From a virus, in IMG/VR virus record IMGVR_UViG_3300042502_002027, positions 26,365 through 90,364 of that record: DNA of 64,000 nt. One strand, written 5' to 3'. A program made the position numbers and the translations under genes. The notes under the pieces are model-generated. The model ran no database searches and was not told where the DNA came from. It was given only the letters and a program-made list of their open reading frames with translations. This document shows, one piece after another, positions 8,996 through 16,742 of this stretch (within the stretch, counting starts at the first letter, position 1; the number at the start of each line of letters is the position of its first letter).

Positions 8996-9047
8996 CTATA
9001 AAAAATCCACACTTGAAATTATTGAAATTTTGAAGGATAATATATAG
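8996..9047 (+). promoter_or_regulatory. Extended conserved promoter element (copy 2) before capsid gene
   Basis: CTATAAAAAATCCAC, TTGAAA, GAAATTTT, AAGGATAATATATAG: nearly the same composite as at 52074-52125 and partly as at 6791-6842. It ends about 28 nt before the capsid ATG. Confidence 0.6.
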
Positions 9048-9075
9048 ATAAACACAAAAAAAAATTAAAAAAATT

Positions 9076-10791
9076 ATGTCACACATTAGAATAGACAAAT
9101 CAAAAGCAGTTAAGAAATGGGCTCCAGTTTTGGAAAACATGGGTGTAACTGAAGATAGAGTAGAATGGATGTCAGAAATGGCTGAGTATCACTCAATCAA
9201 TGAGAATGCGTATGTAAACGCATCAAACGTAGCAGGTATGGGAGCTGTATTGAATCCAGTTGTTGGTTCATTAGCTGGTAATCCTGGTAACTACTCAAAT
9301 GCTTACGGTAACGTAGCAGGTTCTGGAGACGTAGGTCAAAACTTACTTCCAGTAGCTATGAAAATTGCTGCTCAAACAATCGGTTTAGACTTAGTAGCTG
9401 TTAAACCAACTCCAGGTCCAAAAATCGATTTATTATACATCGATTTCCAATACGATGATGTTAATAACTTAACAGATGGTTATGAAAAGCCACAAGTTTT
9501 CAAATTATATGCTAGTAACATTACTGACATCAATGCTGTTATTGCTGCTGACGTTGCTGGTACAGATAGAAATGGTTATACTTTAGCTCCGTTACAACAA
9601 ACAACTGGTGGATTACAAGGTGGTAGATTATTCTACGGTATCACTGCTTCATCAGCATTTGTAAGTAACACTTTACCAGCATCTAAAACAAATGTAGTTG
9701 AATTCTTAGGTTTCTCTCGTATCGATGGTTACCCAATGTTCAGAGTATTCAGACAAGCAAATACATCAGGTAACATTTCTGTTCCTCATACATTTGTTGC
9801 TGCTGACAACACATTTGCTGCTACAGGTAGTATGCTTTCTCAAATTTTAGGTTTAGCTGGTTTAGTTCCTAACGCAGGAACAAAAGAAGTTCAATTGATC
9901 TCTGCTTTAGAAGATCATATCCCAGGATTCACATCTAACTGGACTGCTGCTTCAGGTGGTGCTTTAGGTAACTATCCAATGGATCGTGCTTCTGATGATA
10001 ACAGTTATGCTGGTGTTATCGGACCAAAAATCTCTTCTAAAACTGTAGCAGTTGGTACTATTGAAGTATCTTCAGCTCTTAGAAGAACTGAAATCGAAGA
10101 TATCAAAGCTAACACAGGTATGGATATCGTTCAAAAAATGGAGTCTATCCTTGTTAACGAATTGTCTCAAACAATTTCTAAACAAATCGTTGCTAAAATC
10201 TTCGAAATGGGTGCTCTTAATGCTGTTAATGCTCCTGCTGCTCCAGCTGGTTCTGCTAACAGTGGAGGTACTATCTTCGATTTGAACACTGCTTATGCTG
10301 CTACTACTTATGTTGGTGGTGAAACTACTCACGCTGTTCAACGTAAGTTAATCACTAAGATTGCTCACGCTTCTAACTACATTGCTACTGAAGGTCGTGT
10401 AGGTCCTGCTCAATACCTTATCACAAACGGAGGTCTTGCTGCTGCTTTACAAGATATCGCTGGTTACACAATTAACCCAGTTAAATCTAAATTAAACGGA
10501 CAAGGTCAATTATACCCTGTAGGTTCAATCGGAGACATCTCTATCTATGTAGATCCATATATGAGATATAACGATAACAGAATCGTATTAGGTCGTAAGA
10601 ACAACCCTGACCAACCAGGTATCATTTTCGTACCTTACTTAATGGCTCAGTCTATCTCAGTTATCTCTGAAGCTACATTCGCTCCAAGAATGTTGTTACG
10701 TTCAAGATATGCTGTAACTGAAGTTGGTTGGTTCCCACAAAAACAATACATGACTATTACAGTTACTGACGCTGCTCAGTTATTAAACTAA
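9076..10791 (+). CDS. Major capsid protein (T4 gp23-like)
   Basis: This 571-residue major head protein builds the icosahedral shell. The N-terminal AEYHSINENAYVNASNVAGMG resembles the gp23 propeptide border, followed by the conserved core (VGQNLLPVAMKIAAQTIGLDLVAVKP). Later signatures include KLITKIAHASNYIATEGRVGPAQYLI, the IYVDPYMRYNDNRIVLGRK strand, and a C-terminal PGIIFVPYL...FAPRMLLRSRYAVTEVGWFP. Codons such as GCT, GGT and CGT, which are rarer elsewhere here, are frequent, as expected for a highly expressed gene. It follows the protease/scaffold gene and ends at a strong terminator. Confidence 0.93.
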   Translation: MSHIRIDKSKAVKKWAPVLENMGVTEDRVEWMSEMAEYHSINENAYVNASNVAGMGAVLNPVVGSLAGNPGNYSNAYGNVAGSGDVGQNLLPVAMKIAAQTIGLDLVAVKPTPGPKIDLLYIDFQYDDVNNLTDGYEKPQVFKLYASNITDINAVIAADVAGTDRNGYTLAPLQQTTGGLQGGRLFYGITASSAFVSNTLPASKTNVVEFLGFSRIDGYPMFRVFRQANTSGNISVPHTFVAADNTFAATGSMLSQILGLAGLVPNAGTKEVQLISALEDHIPGFTSNWTAASGGALGNYPMDRASDDNSYAGVIGPKISSKTVAVGTIEVSSALRRTEIEDIKANTGMDIVQKMESILVNELSQTISKQIVAKIFEMGALNAVNAPAAPAGSANSGGTIFDLNTAYAATTYVGGETTHAVQRKLITKIAHASNYIATEGRVGPAQYLITNGGLAAALQDIAGYTINPVKSKLNGQGQLYPVGSIGDISIYVDPYMRYNDNRIVLGRKNNPDQPGIIFVPYLMAQSISVISEATFAPRMLLRSRYAVTEVGWFPQKQYMTITVTDAAQLLN

Positions 10792-10811
10792 TAGTAATAT
10801 TGGAAATATTG

Positions 10812-10838
10812 AAAAAAGACCCTTTATGGGTCTTTTTT
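10812..10838 (+). terminator. Intrinsic terminator after capsid gene
   Basis: AAAAAAGACCC / GGGTCTTTTTT hairpin with TTTAT loop and T-run, 20 nt after the capsid stop codon. Confidence 0.9.
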
Positions 10839-10857
10839 CTTTTTAAACAATTTCTAA

Positions 10858-10868
10858 TTAATATATAC
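10858..10868 (+). promoter_or_regulatory. Phage-type promoter motif, near-leaderless
   Basis: TTAATATATAC ends only 3 nt before the ATG at 10872. If it works as a -10 element, the transcript would start at or next to the start codon. Confidence 0.5.
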
Positions 10869-10871
10869 AGT

Positions 10872-11576
10872 ATGAAATATTTACTAATTGAAAATAGAGG
10901 TGATGATTCTGAAGATCGTGAAGATAAAGATATCATTATTAAGTATTTTGATGACTTAAATGATGTTTATTCATATATCTGTCATGAATTAATATATGAG
11001 GATTTAGATATAGAAGATTTTAACAATGATCCTTATAGTGGGGTAGAAGAAAGAATTGAAGAACATGGTTCTAGTTATTATATTTTTGAAGGTGAAAACG
11101 AGATAATGTCATTAAAAATAGGTAGTATAAAGGATGGTGATTGGAATAAATTCACTAATTTTTGTTTAGGTGGTATAAAAGAAAGTAGAATAATGAATTA
11201 TAAATCATTTAATGAGTCTAAAAAAGATAAATTCCCTAATATTCAAAAATTAGAAATAGAAGGATTTGTTGTTTATGTTGGTAAAGATGCTAAATCTAAT
11301 GACCATTTGACATTTAATGTTGCTGATAAAGAAGATATTTGGTTCCATGTTAAAGGTGTTCCTGGTAGTCACGTTGTTATTCGTGTAAGAGAAAATTTAC
11401 CTACAGAAACTGTTATTAAATCTGCTGCTCAATTAGCTAAAAAGAATAGTAAAGGATCTAAAGAATCTAGTGTAACTGTTGTTTATTGTCAAAGAAGATT
11501 TGTAAAGAAAGAGTCTGGTATGAATGATGGTCAAGTTAAAGTGGATTATACAAATTCATATCAAATTGTAGTTTAA
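10872..11576 (+). CDS. NFACT-R (DUF814) domain protein
   Basis: This 234-residue protein starts at the ATG at 10872 just after a promoter motif (upstream TTG codons run through the terminator). The C-terminal ~120 residues are an NFACT-R/DUF814 domain: EGFVVYVGKDAKSNDHLTF, DIWFHVKGVPGSHVVIR, then SAAQLAKKNSKGS and VKKESGMNDGQVKV. This is the RNA-binding module of RqcH/NEMF/Tae2, which bind tRNA on stalled 50S subunits. The NFACT-N and coiled-coil parts are absent. The N-terminal ~100 acidic residues are unrecognised. An in-frame Met at 11193 begins MNYKSFNESKKDKF, which looks like a second start or a former gene junction. Confidence 0.82.
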   Translation: MKYLLIENRGDDSEDREDKDIIIKYFDDLNDVYSYICHELIYEDLDIEDFNNDPYSGVEERIEEHGSSYYIFEGENEIMSLKIGSIKDGDWNKFTNFCLGGIKESRIMNYKSFNESKKDKFPNIQKLEIEGFVVYVGKDAKSNDHLTFNVADKEDIWFHVKGVPGSHVVIRVRENLPTETVIKSAAQLAKKNSKGSKESSVTVVYCQRRFVKKESGMNDGQVKVDYTNSYQIVV

Positions 11577-11578
11577 TA

Positions 11579-11590
11579 TTTAATATATAT
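11579..11590 (+). promoter_or_regulatory. Phage-type promoter motif
   Basis: TTTAATATATAT, 23 nt upstream of the peptidase ATG at 11614. Confidence 0.45.
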
Positions 11591-11613
11591 AACATAATAA
11601 AATAAATTAAAAA

Positions 11614-12969
11614 ATGGCAGATACTAATGAACCTGTAAGAGTTAAATTTTCCGAAGAACTTCATGATTTATTAAAAGTTTTAGAAGATGAGAATAGTTAT
11701 ATCGCATTTGAAATGCTTTGGCTAAATGAACCTAATTCTAAATATCATAATGGTTTAGGAATTACTGATGTTAATATATCTAAGACAAAATCTTGTTTAG
11801 ATGTTACATCTAGAGGTAAAGTACACCCTATGAAAATAGAAAATTTTATTAAATTTTACTTTAAAAATTATTTTCAAACTGCTGATATTCAAGATTTTAT
11901 TGAACAATATGATATATTAGCAGGTGGTGGATCTGTTGAAAGTATTGCTGTTAATAGAATTACACCAGAGCCTTTTAGTTATAACCCTAAAGACGTTAGA
12001 AGTACATTTATTTCATTAGTTACTAAGACATATCCTCACGGACACGAAGAAGAAGTAATGGCTTTTATGCCTAAATTGGATAAAGATATTGTAGGTAACT
12101 ATTATAAGATTATTGGCGAGAATTCAACAACAATGTTTACGTCTCACTTAGATACTGCTGATAGAAAACAAGGCATTACTAAACTTCTTTCTAAGAAAGA
12201 TGATAAAGGTGATGAAATTATCTATACAGATGGTTCTACTATATTAGGTGCTGATGATAAATCAGGTGTTGCTGTTATGCTTTATATGATGGCTCATAAT
12301 GTACCAGGTCTTTATTACTTCTTTATGGGTGAAGAAAGAGGTGGTATTGGTTCAGGTTTATTATCTTCAGTGTATGAACAAGTTGAATATCTTAAAAATA
12401 TTAAGAGATGTGTTTCTTTTGATAGAAGAGATGTTTGTTCAGTTATCACTTCTCAATTAGGCAGAACTTGTTGTTCTGATCAATTTGGAACTGCTTTGGC
12501 TAAACAATATAATTCACACGGTCTTAATTTATCATTAGATCCAGGTGGTATATACACAGATTCTGCTTCATTTATTGACCAAATTCCTGAATGTACTAAC
12601 ATTTCAGTTGGTTATTATAGTGAACATACTGGTAAAGAAAGACAAAATATCAACTATTTAGAAAGACTTGCTAAAGCTAGTGTAAAAGTAAATTGGGATT
12701 CATTACCAACTACTAGAAAGATAGGAATTGATGAAGAAACTATTAGAAAATATGGTAAGTTAATTAGTGATATAAAAGCAACACCATTTGGTATTGATGT
12801 TAAAATAGCATCTGATAGAGCTACTACATTTATTCAATGTGATTTAGAAGAAGGTTATATTGATGAAACATATGAGGCTTTAACAACATTACAATTCTTA
12901 TTAAACAAACACAAAGTAAGTCAAAAGGTTTATTTTGACGCAGAATACATAAAAATAGATTTACTATAA
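11614..12969 (+). CDS. M20/M42-like metallopeptidase with N-terminal extension
   Basis: This 451-residue protein. From about residue 127 it is a zinc-dependent amino/di-peptidase of the M20/M28/M42 clan, with TSHLDTADRK (H178, D180), GADDKSG (D214), GEERGG (E240/E241), CVSFDRRD and a late YSEHTG histidine as metal and catalytic positions. Residues 1-120 are an extra domain absent from the paralogue at 28988. The two share TYPHG at the start of the peptidase part and the LPGLYYFF-GEE core. The substrate is unknown. The gene sits between the NFACT-R and tmRNA genes and overlaps the next start by one base. Confidence 0.8.
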   Translation: MADTNEPVRVKFSEELHDLLKVLEDENSYIAFEMLWLNEPNSKYHNGLGITDVNISKTKSCLDVTSRGKVHPMKIENFIKFYFKNYFQTADIQDFIEQYDILAGGGSVESIAVNRITPEPFSYNPKDVRSTFISLVTKTYPHGHEEEVMAFMPKLDKDIVGNYYKIIGENSTTMFTSHLDTADRKQGITKLLSKKDDKGDEIIYTDGSTILGADDKSGVAVMLYMMAHNVPGLYYFFMGEERGGIGSGLLSSVYEQVEYLKNIKRCVSFDRRDVCSVITSQLGRTCCSDQFGTALAKQYNSHGLNLSLDPGGIYTDSASFIDQIPECTNISVGYYSEHTGKERQNINYLERLAKASVKVNWDSLPTTRKIGIDEETIRKYGKLISDIKATPFGIDVKIASDRATTFIQCDLEEGYIDETYEALTTLQFLLNKHKVSQKVYFDAEYIKIDLL

Positions 12970-13418
12970 TGAAACTTAAAAAATTTAATCAATTATTTGA
13001 ACGTGAGGGTTTTGATGATATCGATGGATATGATTATGAAGATGATTACGATTATTCAAGAGAAGATGAATATAAAGGTGATGATGATGATGATTCAGAT
13101 GATGATATGTCACATCTTTGTTATCTTTTAAGATCCATGTTTAATAATAGTAATGTAGATGTTAATGTTGAAAATAGTGGATTGGATTTATCTATTACAG
13201 CTCAATTTGCTAGAAGAGAATCACTTAGTGATATTGTTAAAGTATTTGAAATTGTTAGAAAAATTAAAAAAGACGTTTTAGCTCAATATTCTTCTTCTTA
13301 TGAAATATGGGAAACTAAAACAGGTACGCCTATGATTACATTTGAATTTATGTTAGAAGACGATGATGATAAAGATGGTGTAGTTGCTGATGATAAGAAC
13401 GATGATTATCCTTGGTAA
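12969..13418 (+). CDS. Acidic protein with capsid-targeting-like N-terminus
   Basis: This 149-residue protein starts MKLKKFNQLFEREGFDD, close to the T4 capsid-targeting pattern with an LFE before the putative cut. A highly acidic DDYDYEDDYDYSREDEYKGDDDDDSDDD tract (about 18-45, given here in outline) precedes a compact ~80-residue alpha/beta domain, and an acidic tail follows. The start overlaps the peptidase stop (TAATG). Function unknown. Confidence 0.65.
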   Translation: MKLKKFNQLFEREGFDDIDGYDYEDDYDYSREDEYKGDDDDDSDDDMSHLCYLLRSMFNNSNVDVNVENSGLDLSITAQFARRESLSDIVKVFEIVRKIKKDVLAQYSSSYEIWETKTGTPMITFEFMLEDDDDKDGVVADDKNDDYPW

Positions 13419-13438
13419 TTTTTAAAATTTCTAAACTT

Positions 13439-13470
13439 TTTGCTATTTTAGAATATTATATATATATTTG
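13439..13470 (+). promoter_or_regulatory. Bacteroidetes-type promoter of the tmRNA gene
   Basis: TTG at 13439-13441 and TATATTTG at 13463-13470 (TAnnTTTG), spaced by 21 nt. The tmRNA 5' end is at about 13494. A TATATATATA run overlaps the -7 box, so a phage-type element may also be present. Confidence 0.55.
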
Positions 13471-13493
13471 TAGAATATAACACACACACACTT

Positions 13494-13875
13494 GGGGATG
13501 TTTTAGAATTGATTTGCGGAATGGTGGTGATTATGTCAGGTATCGGTTGGTTAAGTATCCGATTAATAAATTAAGTAACAAATTTGTAAACGGCAACGTT
13601 AATGAAGTAGCAAGCAATGAAGATTTAGTATTTGCGCTACAAAACAACATGATCTTGGTAGAAGATCTAGCAACTGTCTAACAACAGTTACTATCAAAAA
13701 ATTCTCCAACTTGTATCACACAAGAATAAAATGGTGAAACGGTTTTTTGTTACTTGTTAGAGTTTCTCAAAAAAAGTAAATAGTTTGTAAGTTTAGAAAA
13801 ATTTACTAAGCCTGTGAATGAATAATTATTAACAACTGAAAAAGACACGTTGGGCAGTACAACGTCATCTCCACA
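13494..13875 (+). ncRNA. ssrA: Transfer-messenger RNA (tmRNA), phage-encoded
   Basis: About 380 nt with full tmRNA architecture. The acceptor stem is GGGGATG (13494-13500) with CATCTCC (13866-13872), keeping the G3-U70 wobble and A73 that identify tRNA-Ala. The 5' element TTTTAGAATTGA resembles the tmRNA D-like region. A P2-like helix pairs ATTAT..CAGG with CCTG..ATAAT. PK1 is ATCGG 13542/CCGAT 13559 with GTTA/TAAC. The tag frame probably resumes at GGC 13592 and ends at TAA 13679-13681, which lies in the loop of hairpin AACTGT/ACAGTT. The 29-codon tag begins GNVNEVASNEDL and ends VEDLATV, not the usual LAA. The T-arm stem is ACGTTG/CAACGT with an unusual loop GGCAGTA. CCA is not encoded. A terminator follows. 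Confidence 0.88.
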
Positions 13876-13880
13876 AGAAC

Positions 13881-13903
13881 AAAGACCAGTAATGGTCTTT
13901 TGT
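13881..13903 (+). terminator. Intrinsic terminator of tmRNA
   Basis: AAAGACCA / TGGTCTTT hairpin with GTAA loop, then TTGTTATTTT. It starts 9 nt after the acceptor stem. Confidence 0.75.
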
Positions 13904-13948
13904 TATTTTAAATAGGTAAACTTTATTCCTTTCGTTAATATAATAAGT

Positions 13949-14452
13949 ATGATTGATAAATTTGAAGGTCGTTATAGATTCTTATCCAACTTCTACCCTT
14001 GTACAATAGAACATCAGGGTATTACTTACCCATCTGTTGAGAACTTTTATGTTGCTATGAAAGTTAATGACCAACAATTAATTAATGGTAAATATTACAC
14101 ACCAGGTGACTTTCGTGAAATGATTGCTAGAATTTCTAATCCTGCTGAAGTTAAGAAGATTGGTTCTAAAATAAAATTAAGAACTGGTTGGGATGAAAAG
14201 AAATTAGAAGTAATGAACTGGGCTGTTCGCCAAAAGTTCAAAGATGAAACTTTATCTGAAATGTTATTATCTACTGGTGACCAAGAGTTAATTGAAGGTA
14301 ACTGGTGGAAAGATTATTTCTGGGGAGTTTGTAATGGTAAAGGTGATAATAATCTTGGTAAAATTTTAATGACTGTTCGTGAAGAAATTTCTTTACAAAA
14401 TCAAAAACCTTCAATCGAAGATATAATAAAAGACAAAAATAAATTAAATTAA
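13949..14452 (+). CDS. NADAR-family N-glycosidase (YbiA-like)
   Basis: This 167-residue protein matches the NADAR family across its length: RYRFLSNFYPCTI at the start, YPSVENFYVAMK, a central helical part, GWDEKKLEVMNWAVRQKF, TGDQELIEGNWWKDYFWGVC and GDNNLGKILM at the end. NADAR enzymes cleave N-glycosidic bonds in riboflavin intermediates or ADP-ribosyl adducts, and some reverse guanine ADP-ribosylation by DarT-type toxins. In a phage it may counter ADP-ribosylating defence or take part in NAD metabolism. It is followed 2 nt later by a DNA methylase gene, consistent with a host-defence-evasion cluster. Confidence 0.88.
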   Translation: MIDKFEGRYRFLSNFYPCTIEHQGITYPSVENFYVAMKVNDQQLINGKYYTPGDFREMIARISNPAEVKKIGSKIKLRTGWDEKKLEVMNWAVRQKFKDETLSEMLLSTGDQELIEGNWWKDYFWGVCNGKGDNNLGKILMTVREEISLQNQKPSIEDIIKDKNKLN

Positions 14453-14454
14453 TA

Positions 14455-15438
14455 ATGAGTGTAATTTCATATTTCGGAGGTAAGTCCTCAAATGTTTTCA
14501 TTGAGTTTATTAACTCAAAAATTCCTAAAGATGGTAGCATAAAAACCTACATAGAACCATTCTCTGGCTCTATGGGAACGTATATGGACGACCCAAACCT
14601 AAAGTTTGATGTAGTTGTTTATAATGATAAAAATCGTCACCAGACGAATCTATACAAGTGTTGTGCTCAACCAGAAGAATTCGTTAAGTATTTAGAAGCT
14701 TTGAAAAGAACTTTACTTCATACCGATGAAACTGATCCATTGAAGAAGTGGGATTTCTATAAAGAGATTTACAAAAGATATATTAAGAACGATTTCTTAG
14801 ATAATATGAATTTTGAGATTGGTGATTTCAAAAAAGCGTCTATCTATGCTTTCTTAATTACATCAGCTCATAACTCGGTTTATCCTCGTGGTGCTGGTTT
14901 CAATGGTTATAAGAAAGATAAAGACCGTTTGAAGTTAGAAGTTCTTATTGATAAATTGAAAAAGAACAAGTACACATCTAAATTGGCTACTATTACAGAC
15001 TTCTATAACATTGATTTTGAAGAGTTAATCAATCAATATGATGCTGAAGATACTTATTTGTATTTGGATCCTCCTTATCACAGACCTGATGAGAATGGCG
15101 ATGATGATGCTAAGAGATTATCTTGGTATGGTGCTGACAAAGAAGGTATGTTTGGTCCGGCTTCACATAGAAGATTGTTAGATTTAATTAAGAAATCAAA
15201 ATCTCGTTGGTCATTATCTTATTACTATTTTCCTTTATTAGAAGAATTGTTACCAAGAGACCAATATATCTGGACTGAGAAAGAAGTATTTAGAAGTTCA
15301 GCTCAAGGTGGTAATAACTCTGAGGGTAAAGGTGAACAAGCTAAAGGTGTAGAGTTATTAATTTTAAATTACGATCCAGTTACTGGTAAAAAATTAAACA
15401 TTCAAGATGAACTATCCGCTACCGAGACAGAGATATAA
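14455..15438 (+). CDS. D12-class DNA N6-adenine methyltransferase (Dam-like)
   Basis: This 327-residue methylase transfers methyl from SAM to adenine N6 in DNA. Motif I-like ISYFGGKSS is at the N-terminus with TYIEPFSGSMGTY, and the catalytic DPPY occurs in YLYLDPPYHRPD near residue 204. NDKNRHQTNLY in between fits the D12 class. No nuclease partner is adjacent, so protection of phage DNA from host restriction or marking of its own DNA is likely. It overlaps the DUF1653 gene by 32 nt and follows NADAR. Confidence 0.88.
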   Translation: MSVISYFGGKSSNVFIEFINSKIPKDGSIKTYIEPFSGSMGTYMDDPNLKFDVVVYNDKNRHQTNLYKCCAQPEEFVKYLEALKRTLLHTDETDPLKKWDFYKEIYKRYIKNDFLDNMNFEIGDFKKASIYAFLITSAHNSVYPRGAGFNGYKKDKDRLKLEVLIDKLKKNKYTSKLATITDFYNIDFEELINQYDAEDTYLYLDPPYHRPDENGDDDAKRLSWYGADKEGMFGPASHRRLLDLIKKSKSRWSLSYYYFPLLEELLPRDQYIWTEKEVFRSSAQGGNNSEGKGEQAKGVELLILNYDPVTGKKLNIQDELSATETEI

Positions 15439-15607
15439 GCATTATAAAGGTGGTACTTATGAAGTAATTACTTTAGCCACTCATACGGAAACAGGAGAAA
15501 AGTTAGTAGTTTACAAGTCTATCAACTTTGGTTCTATTTATGTTAGACCATTAGATATTTGGAACTCAACTTCTGAACATGGTCAAAAAAGATTTGAATT
15601 AATATAA
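15407..15607 (+). CDS. DUF1653 small protein
   Basis: This 66-residue protein carries the DUF1653 signature: YKHYKGGTYEVITLATHTET, EKLVVYKS and IYVRPLDIW. The family is small and beta-rich with no assigned function, and is often found in phages and bacteria. It starts inside the methylase 3' end and its last base overlaps the next start codon, so it is translationally coupled to both. Confidence 0.8.
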   Translation: MNYPLPRQRYKHYKGGTYEVITLATHTETGEKLVVYKSINFGSIYVRPLDIWNSTSEHGQKRFELI

Positions 15608-15831
15608 TGGCAATAGCTTGTAATCCTAGTGTATTTAATATAAATAACGCTTCAAATTCAACAGCAATTAATGTTGATTCAGATGGTTGTACAGTTATTA
15701 GTAAGTTGGTTCTATTAGATGAGAAGACTGGTAATAAATGGCAAATTAAAATATCAGATGGTGAGCTGATAGCTGAGCCACTTGAATTAGAAGATAAAAG
15801 AGAATATAAACTAAATAAAATACTAAAATGA
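15607..15831 (+). CDS. Small hypothetical protein
   Basis: This 74-residue protein (MAIACNPSVFNINNAS) is unrecognised. It is Asn/Ser-rich at the N-terminus with a beta-like LLDEKTGNKWQIKISDGEL core. It overlaps neighbours by one and four bases within the methylase operon. The N-terminus recalls decoration-like proteins, but this is speculative. Confidence 0.55.
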   Translation: MAIACNPSVFNINNASNSTAINVDSDGCTVISKLVLLDEKTGNKWQIKISDGELIAEPLELEDKREYKLNKILK

Positions 15832-16376
15832 AAAAGTACAAAGTTTCCATCTATGGATATGGAGCAGAAGTAACAATTGGTTCTGTTGATGAAGAACAAA
15901 AAGAAATTCTTAATAACCCTGATAAAGAGTTATGGGAAATTGCGGCTAATGATTTAGAAGAAACCGGTGGTTGGTATGAAGTAGATGATCAATATCACAG
16001 ATGGGGTGCCTCTGAAACATTTACAGTTCATATTCAAGATGAGAATGGTGATACATTATATGAGATTAGCTCTGATGATATTCATCAATTTGACACTGAA
16101 GAATTTGAATTAGTTGATTATGAGTGTATTGAAGTTGATGAATCTAAAGATTTGTTGATGTGTGCTTCATTTGAAAAAGGTAGTTTCTTTGAAGGTGATA
16201 TTGAAACTGAAGAGTTTGATATTACTAAACTTAAAATCAAGATTGAGGGTGAAGTTGGTATTGAAGAATATTACTTTGGAGATATTGTAGCCGGTGTTTA
16301 CTATGATGATGAGGAAGTAGATAACTACGGTGGTAGTACTAACGGTAAGTCATTTGATGTTACTAAGAACTTTTAA
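15828..16376 (+). CDS. Acidic hypothetical protein
   Basis: This 182-residue acidic protein is unrecognised. It has a DELWEIAANDLEETGGWYEVDDQYHRWGA-type region (residues ~25-55) and many Asp/Glu. Last gene of the 13.9-16.4 kb operon, ending before a terminator. Acidic small phage proteins can be DNA mimics, but nothing specific supports that here. Confidence 0.55.
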   Translation: MKKYKVSIYGYGAEVTIGSVDEEQKEILNNPDKELWEIAANDLEETGGWYEVDDQYHRWGASETFTVHIQDENGDTLYEISSDDIHQFDTEEFELVDYECIEVDESKDLLMCASFEKGSFFEGDIETEEFDITKLKIKIEGEVGIEEYYFGDIVAGVYYDDEEVDNYGGSTNGKSFDVTKNF

Positions 16377-16383
16377 AAAGAAA

Positions 16384-16410
16384 AAATCTCAGAGAAATCT
16401 GAGGTTTTTT
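16384..16410. terminator. Bidirectional intrinsic terminator
   Basis: TCTCAGA / TCTGAGG hairpin with GAAA loop, flanked by A- and T-runs between convergent genes. Confidence 0.85.
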
Positions 16411-16413
16411 TAA

Positions 16414-16710
16414 TTATTTACTAAAATTTTCAAATGTTTTAATTCGCTCATTTGATTCTTCAAACTCTTCAATAGCATCAATCTTATCTTCTATTTCAGC
16501 TGGACTTAAATCATCCATCTTACGAGTTGTGTGGTTGAATTTATATCTTGAGTTAGCCATATTCTTTTGTTGATCATCAGTGTTAGGCTTGTTTTGTCTA
16601 TCCATTTTCTCCAACTCTTCTTTTTCAGCATTAGGATTAGCTGAGAAGTCTTTGAAGTTAACTACTTTTCTATTTACATTGAATGTAGGTGTGTTATCTT
16701 TATAAGTCAT
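16414..16710 (-). CDS. Small charged hypothetical protein
   Basis: This 98-residue hydrophilic protein (MTYKDNTPTFNVNRK) is unrecognised. It contains VVNFKDFSANPNAE, another copy of the F-x-x-F motif seen at the N-termini of putative internal head proteins, here at residue ~16. It is predicted mostly helical and disordered. The promoter motif at 16729-16740 on the minus strand lies upstream. Confidence 0.55.
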   Translation of the reverse strand: MTYKDNTPTFNVNRKVVNFKDFSANPNAEKEELEKMDRQNKPNTDDQQKNMANSRYKFNHTTRKMDDLSPAEIEDKIDAIEEFEESNERIKTFENFSK

Positions 16711-16728
16711 TTTATAGAATTACTTTTT

Positions 16729-16742
16729 TGTATATATTAATT
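16729..16742 (-). promoter_or_regulatory. Phage-type promoter motif (minus strand)
   Basis: On the minus strand this reads AATTAATATATAC, about 18 nt before the ATG of the 98-residue gene. The quasi-palindromic core may also serve the divergent gene at 16741. Confidence 0.45.

Noticed and set aside
10800-10871. TTG-initiated extension of the NFACT-R protein
   Set aside because: It would translate through the capsid terminator hairpin and the promoter motif; ATG 10872 is better placed.
13460-13949. tRNA genes in the 530-nt gap before NADAR
   Set aside because: Only the tmRNA acceptor and T-arm-like structure are seen; no separate cloverleaf. No tRNA gene was found in other gaps either.
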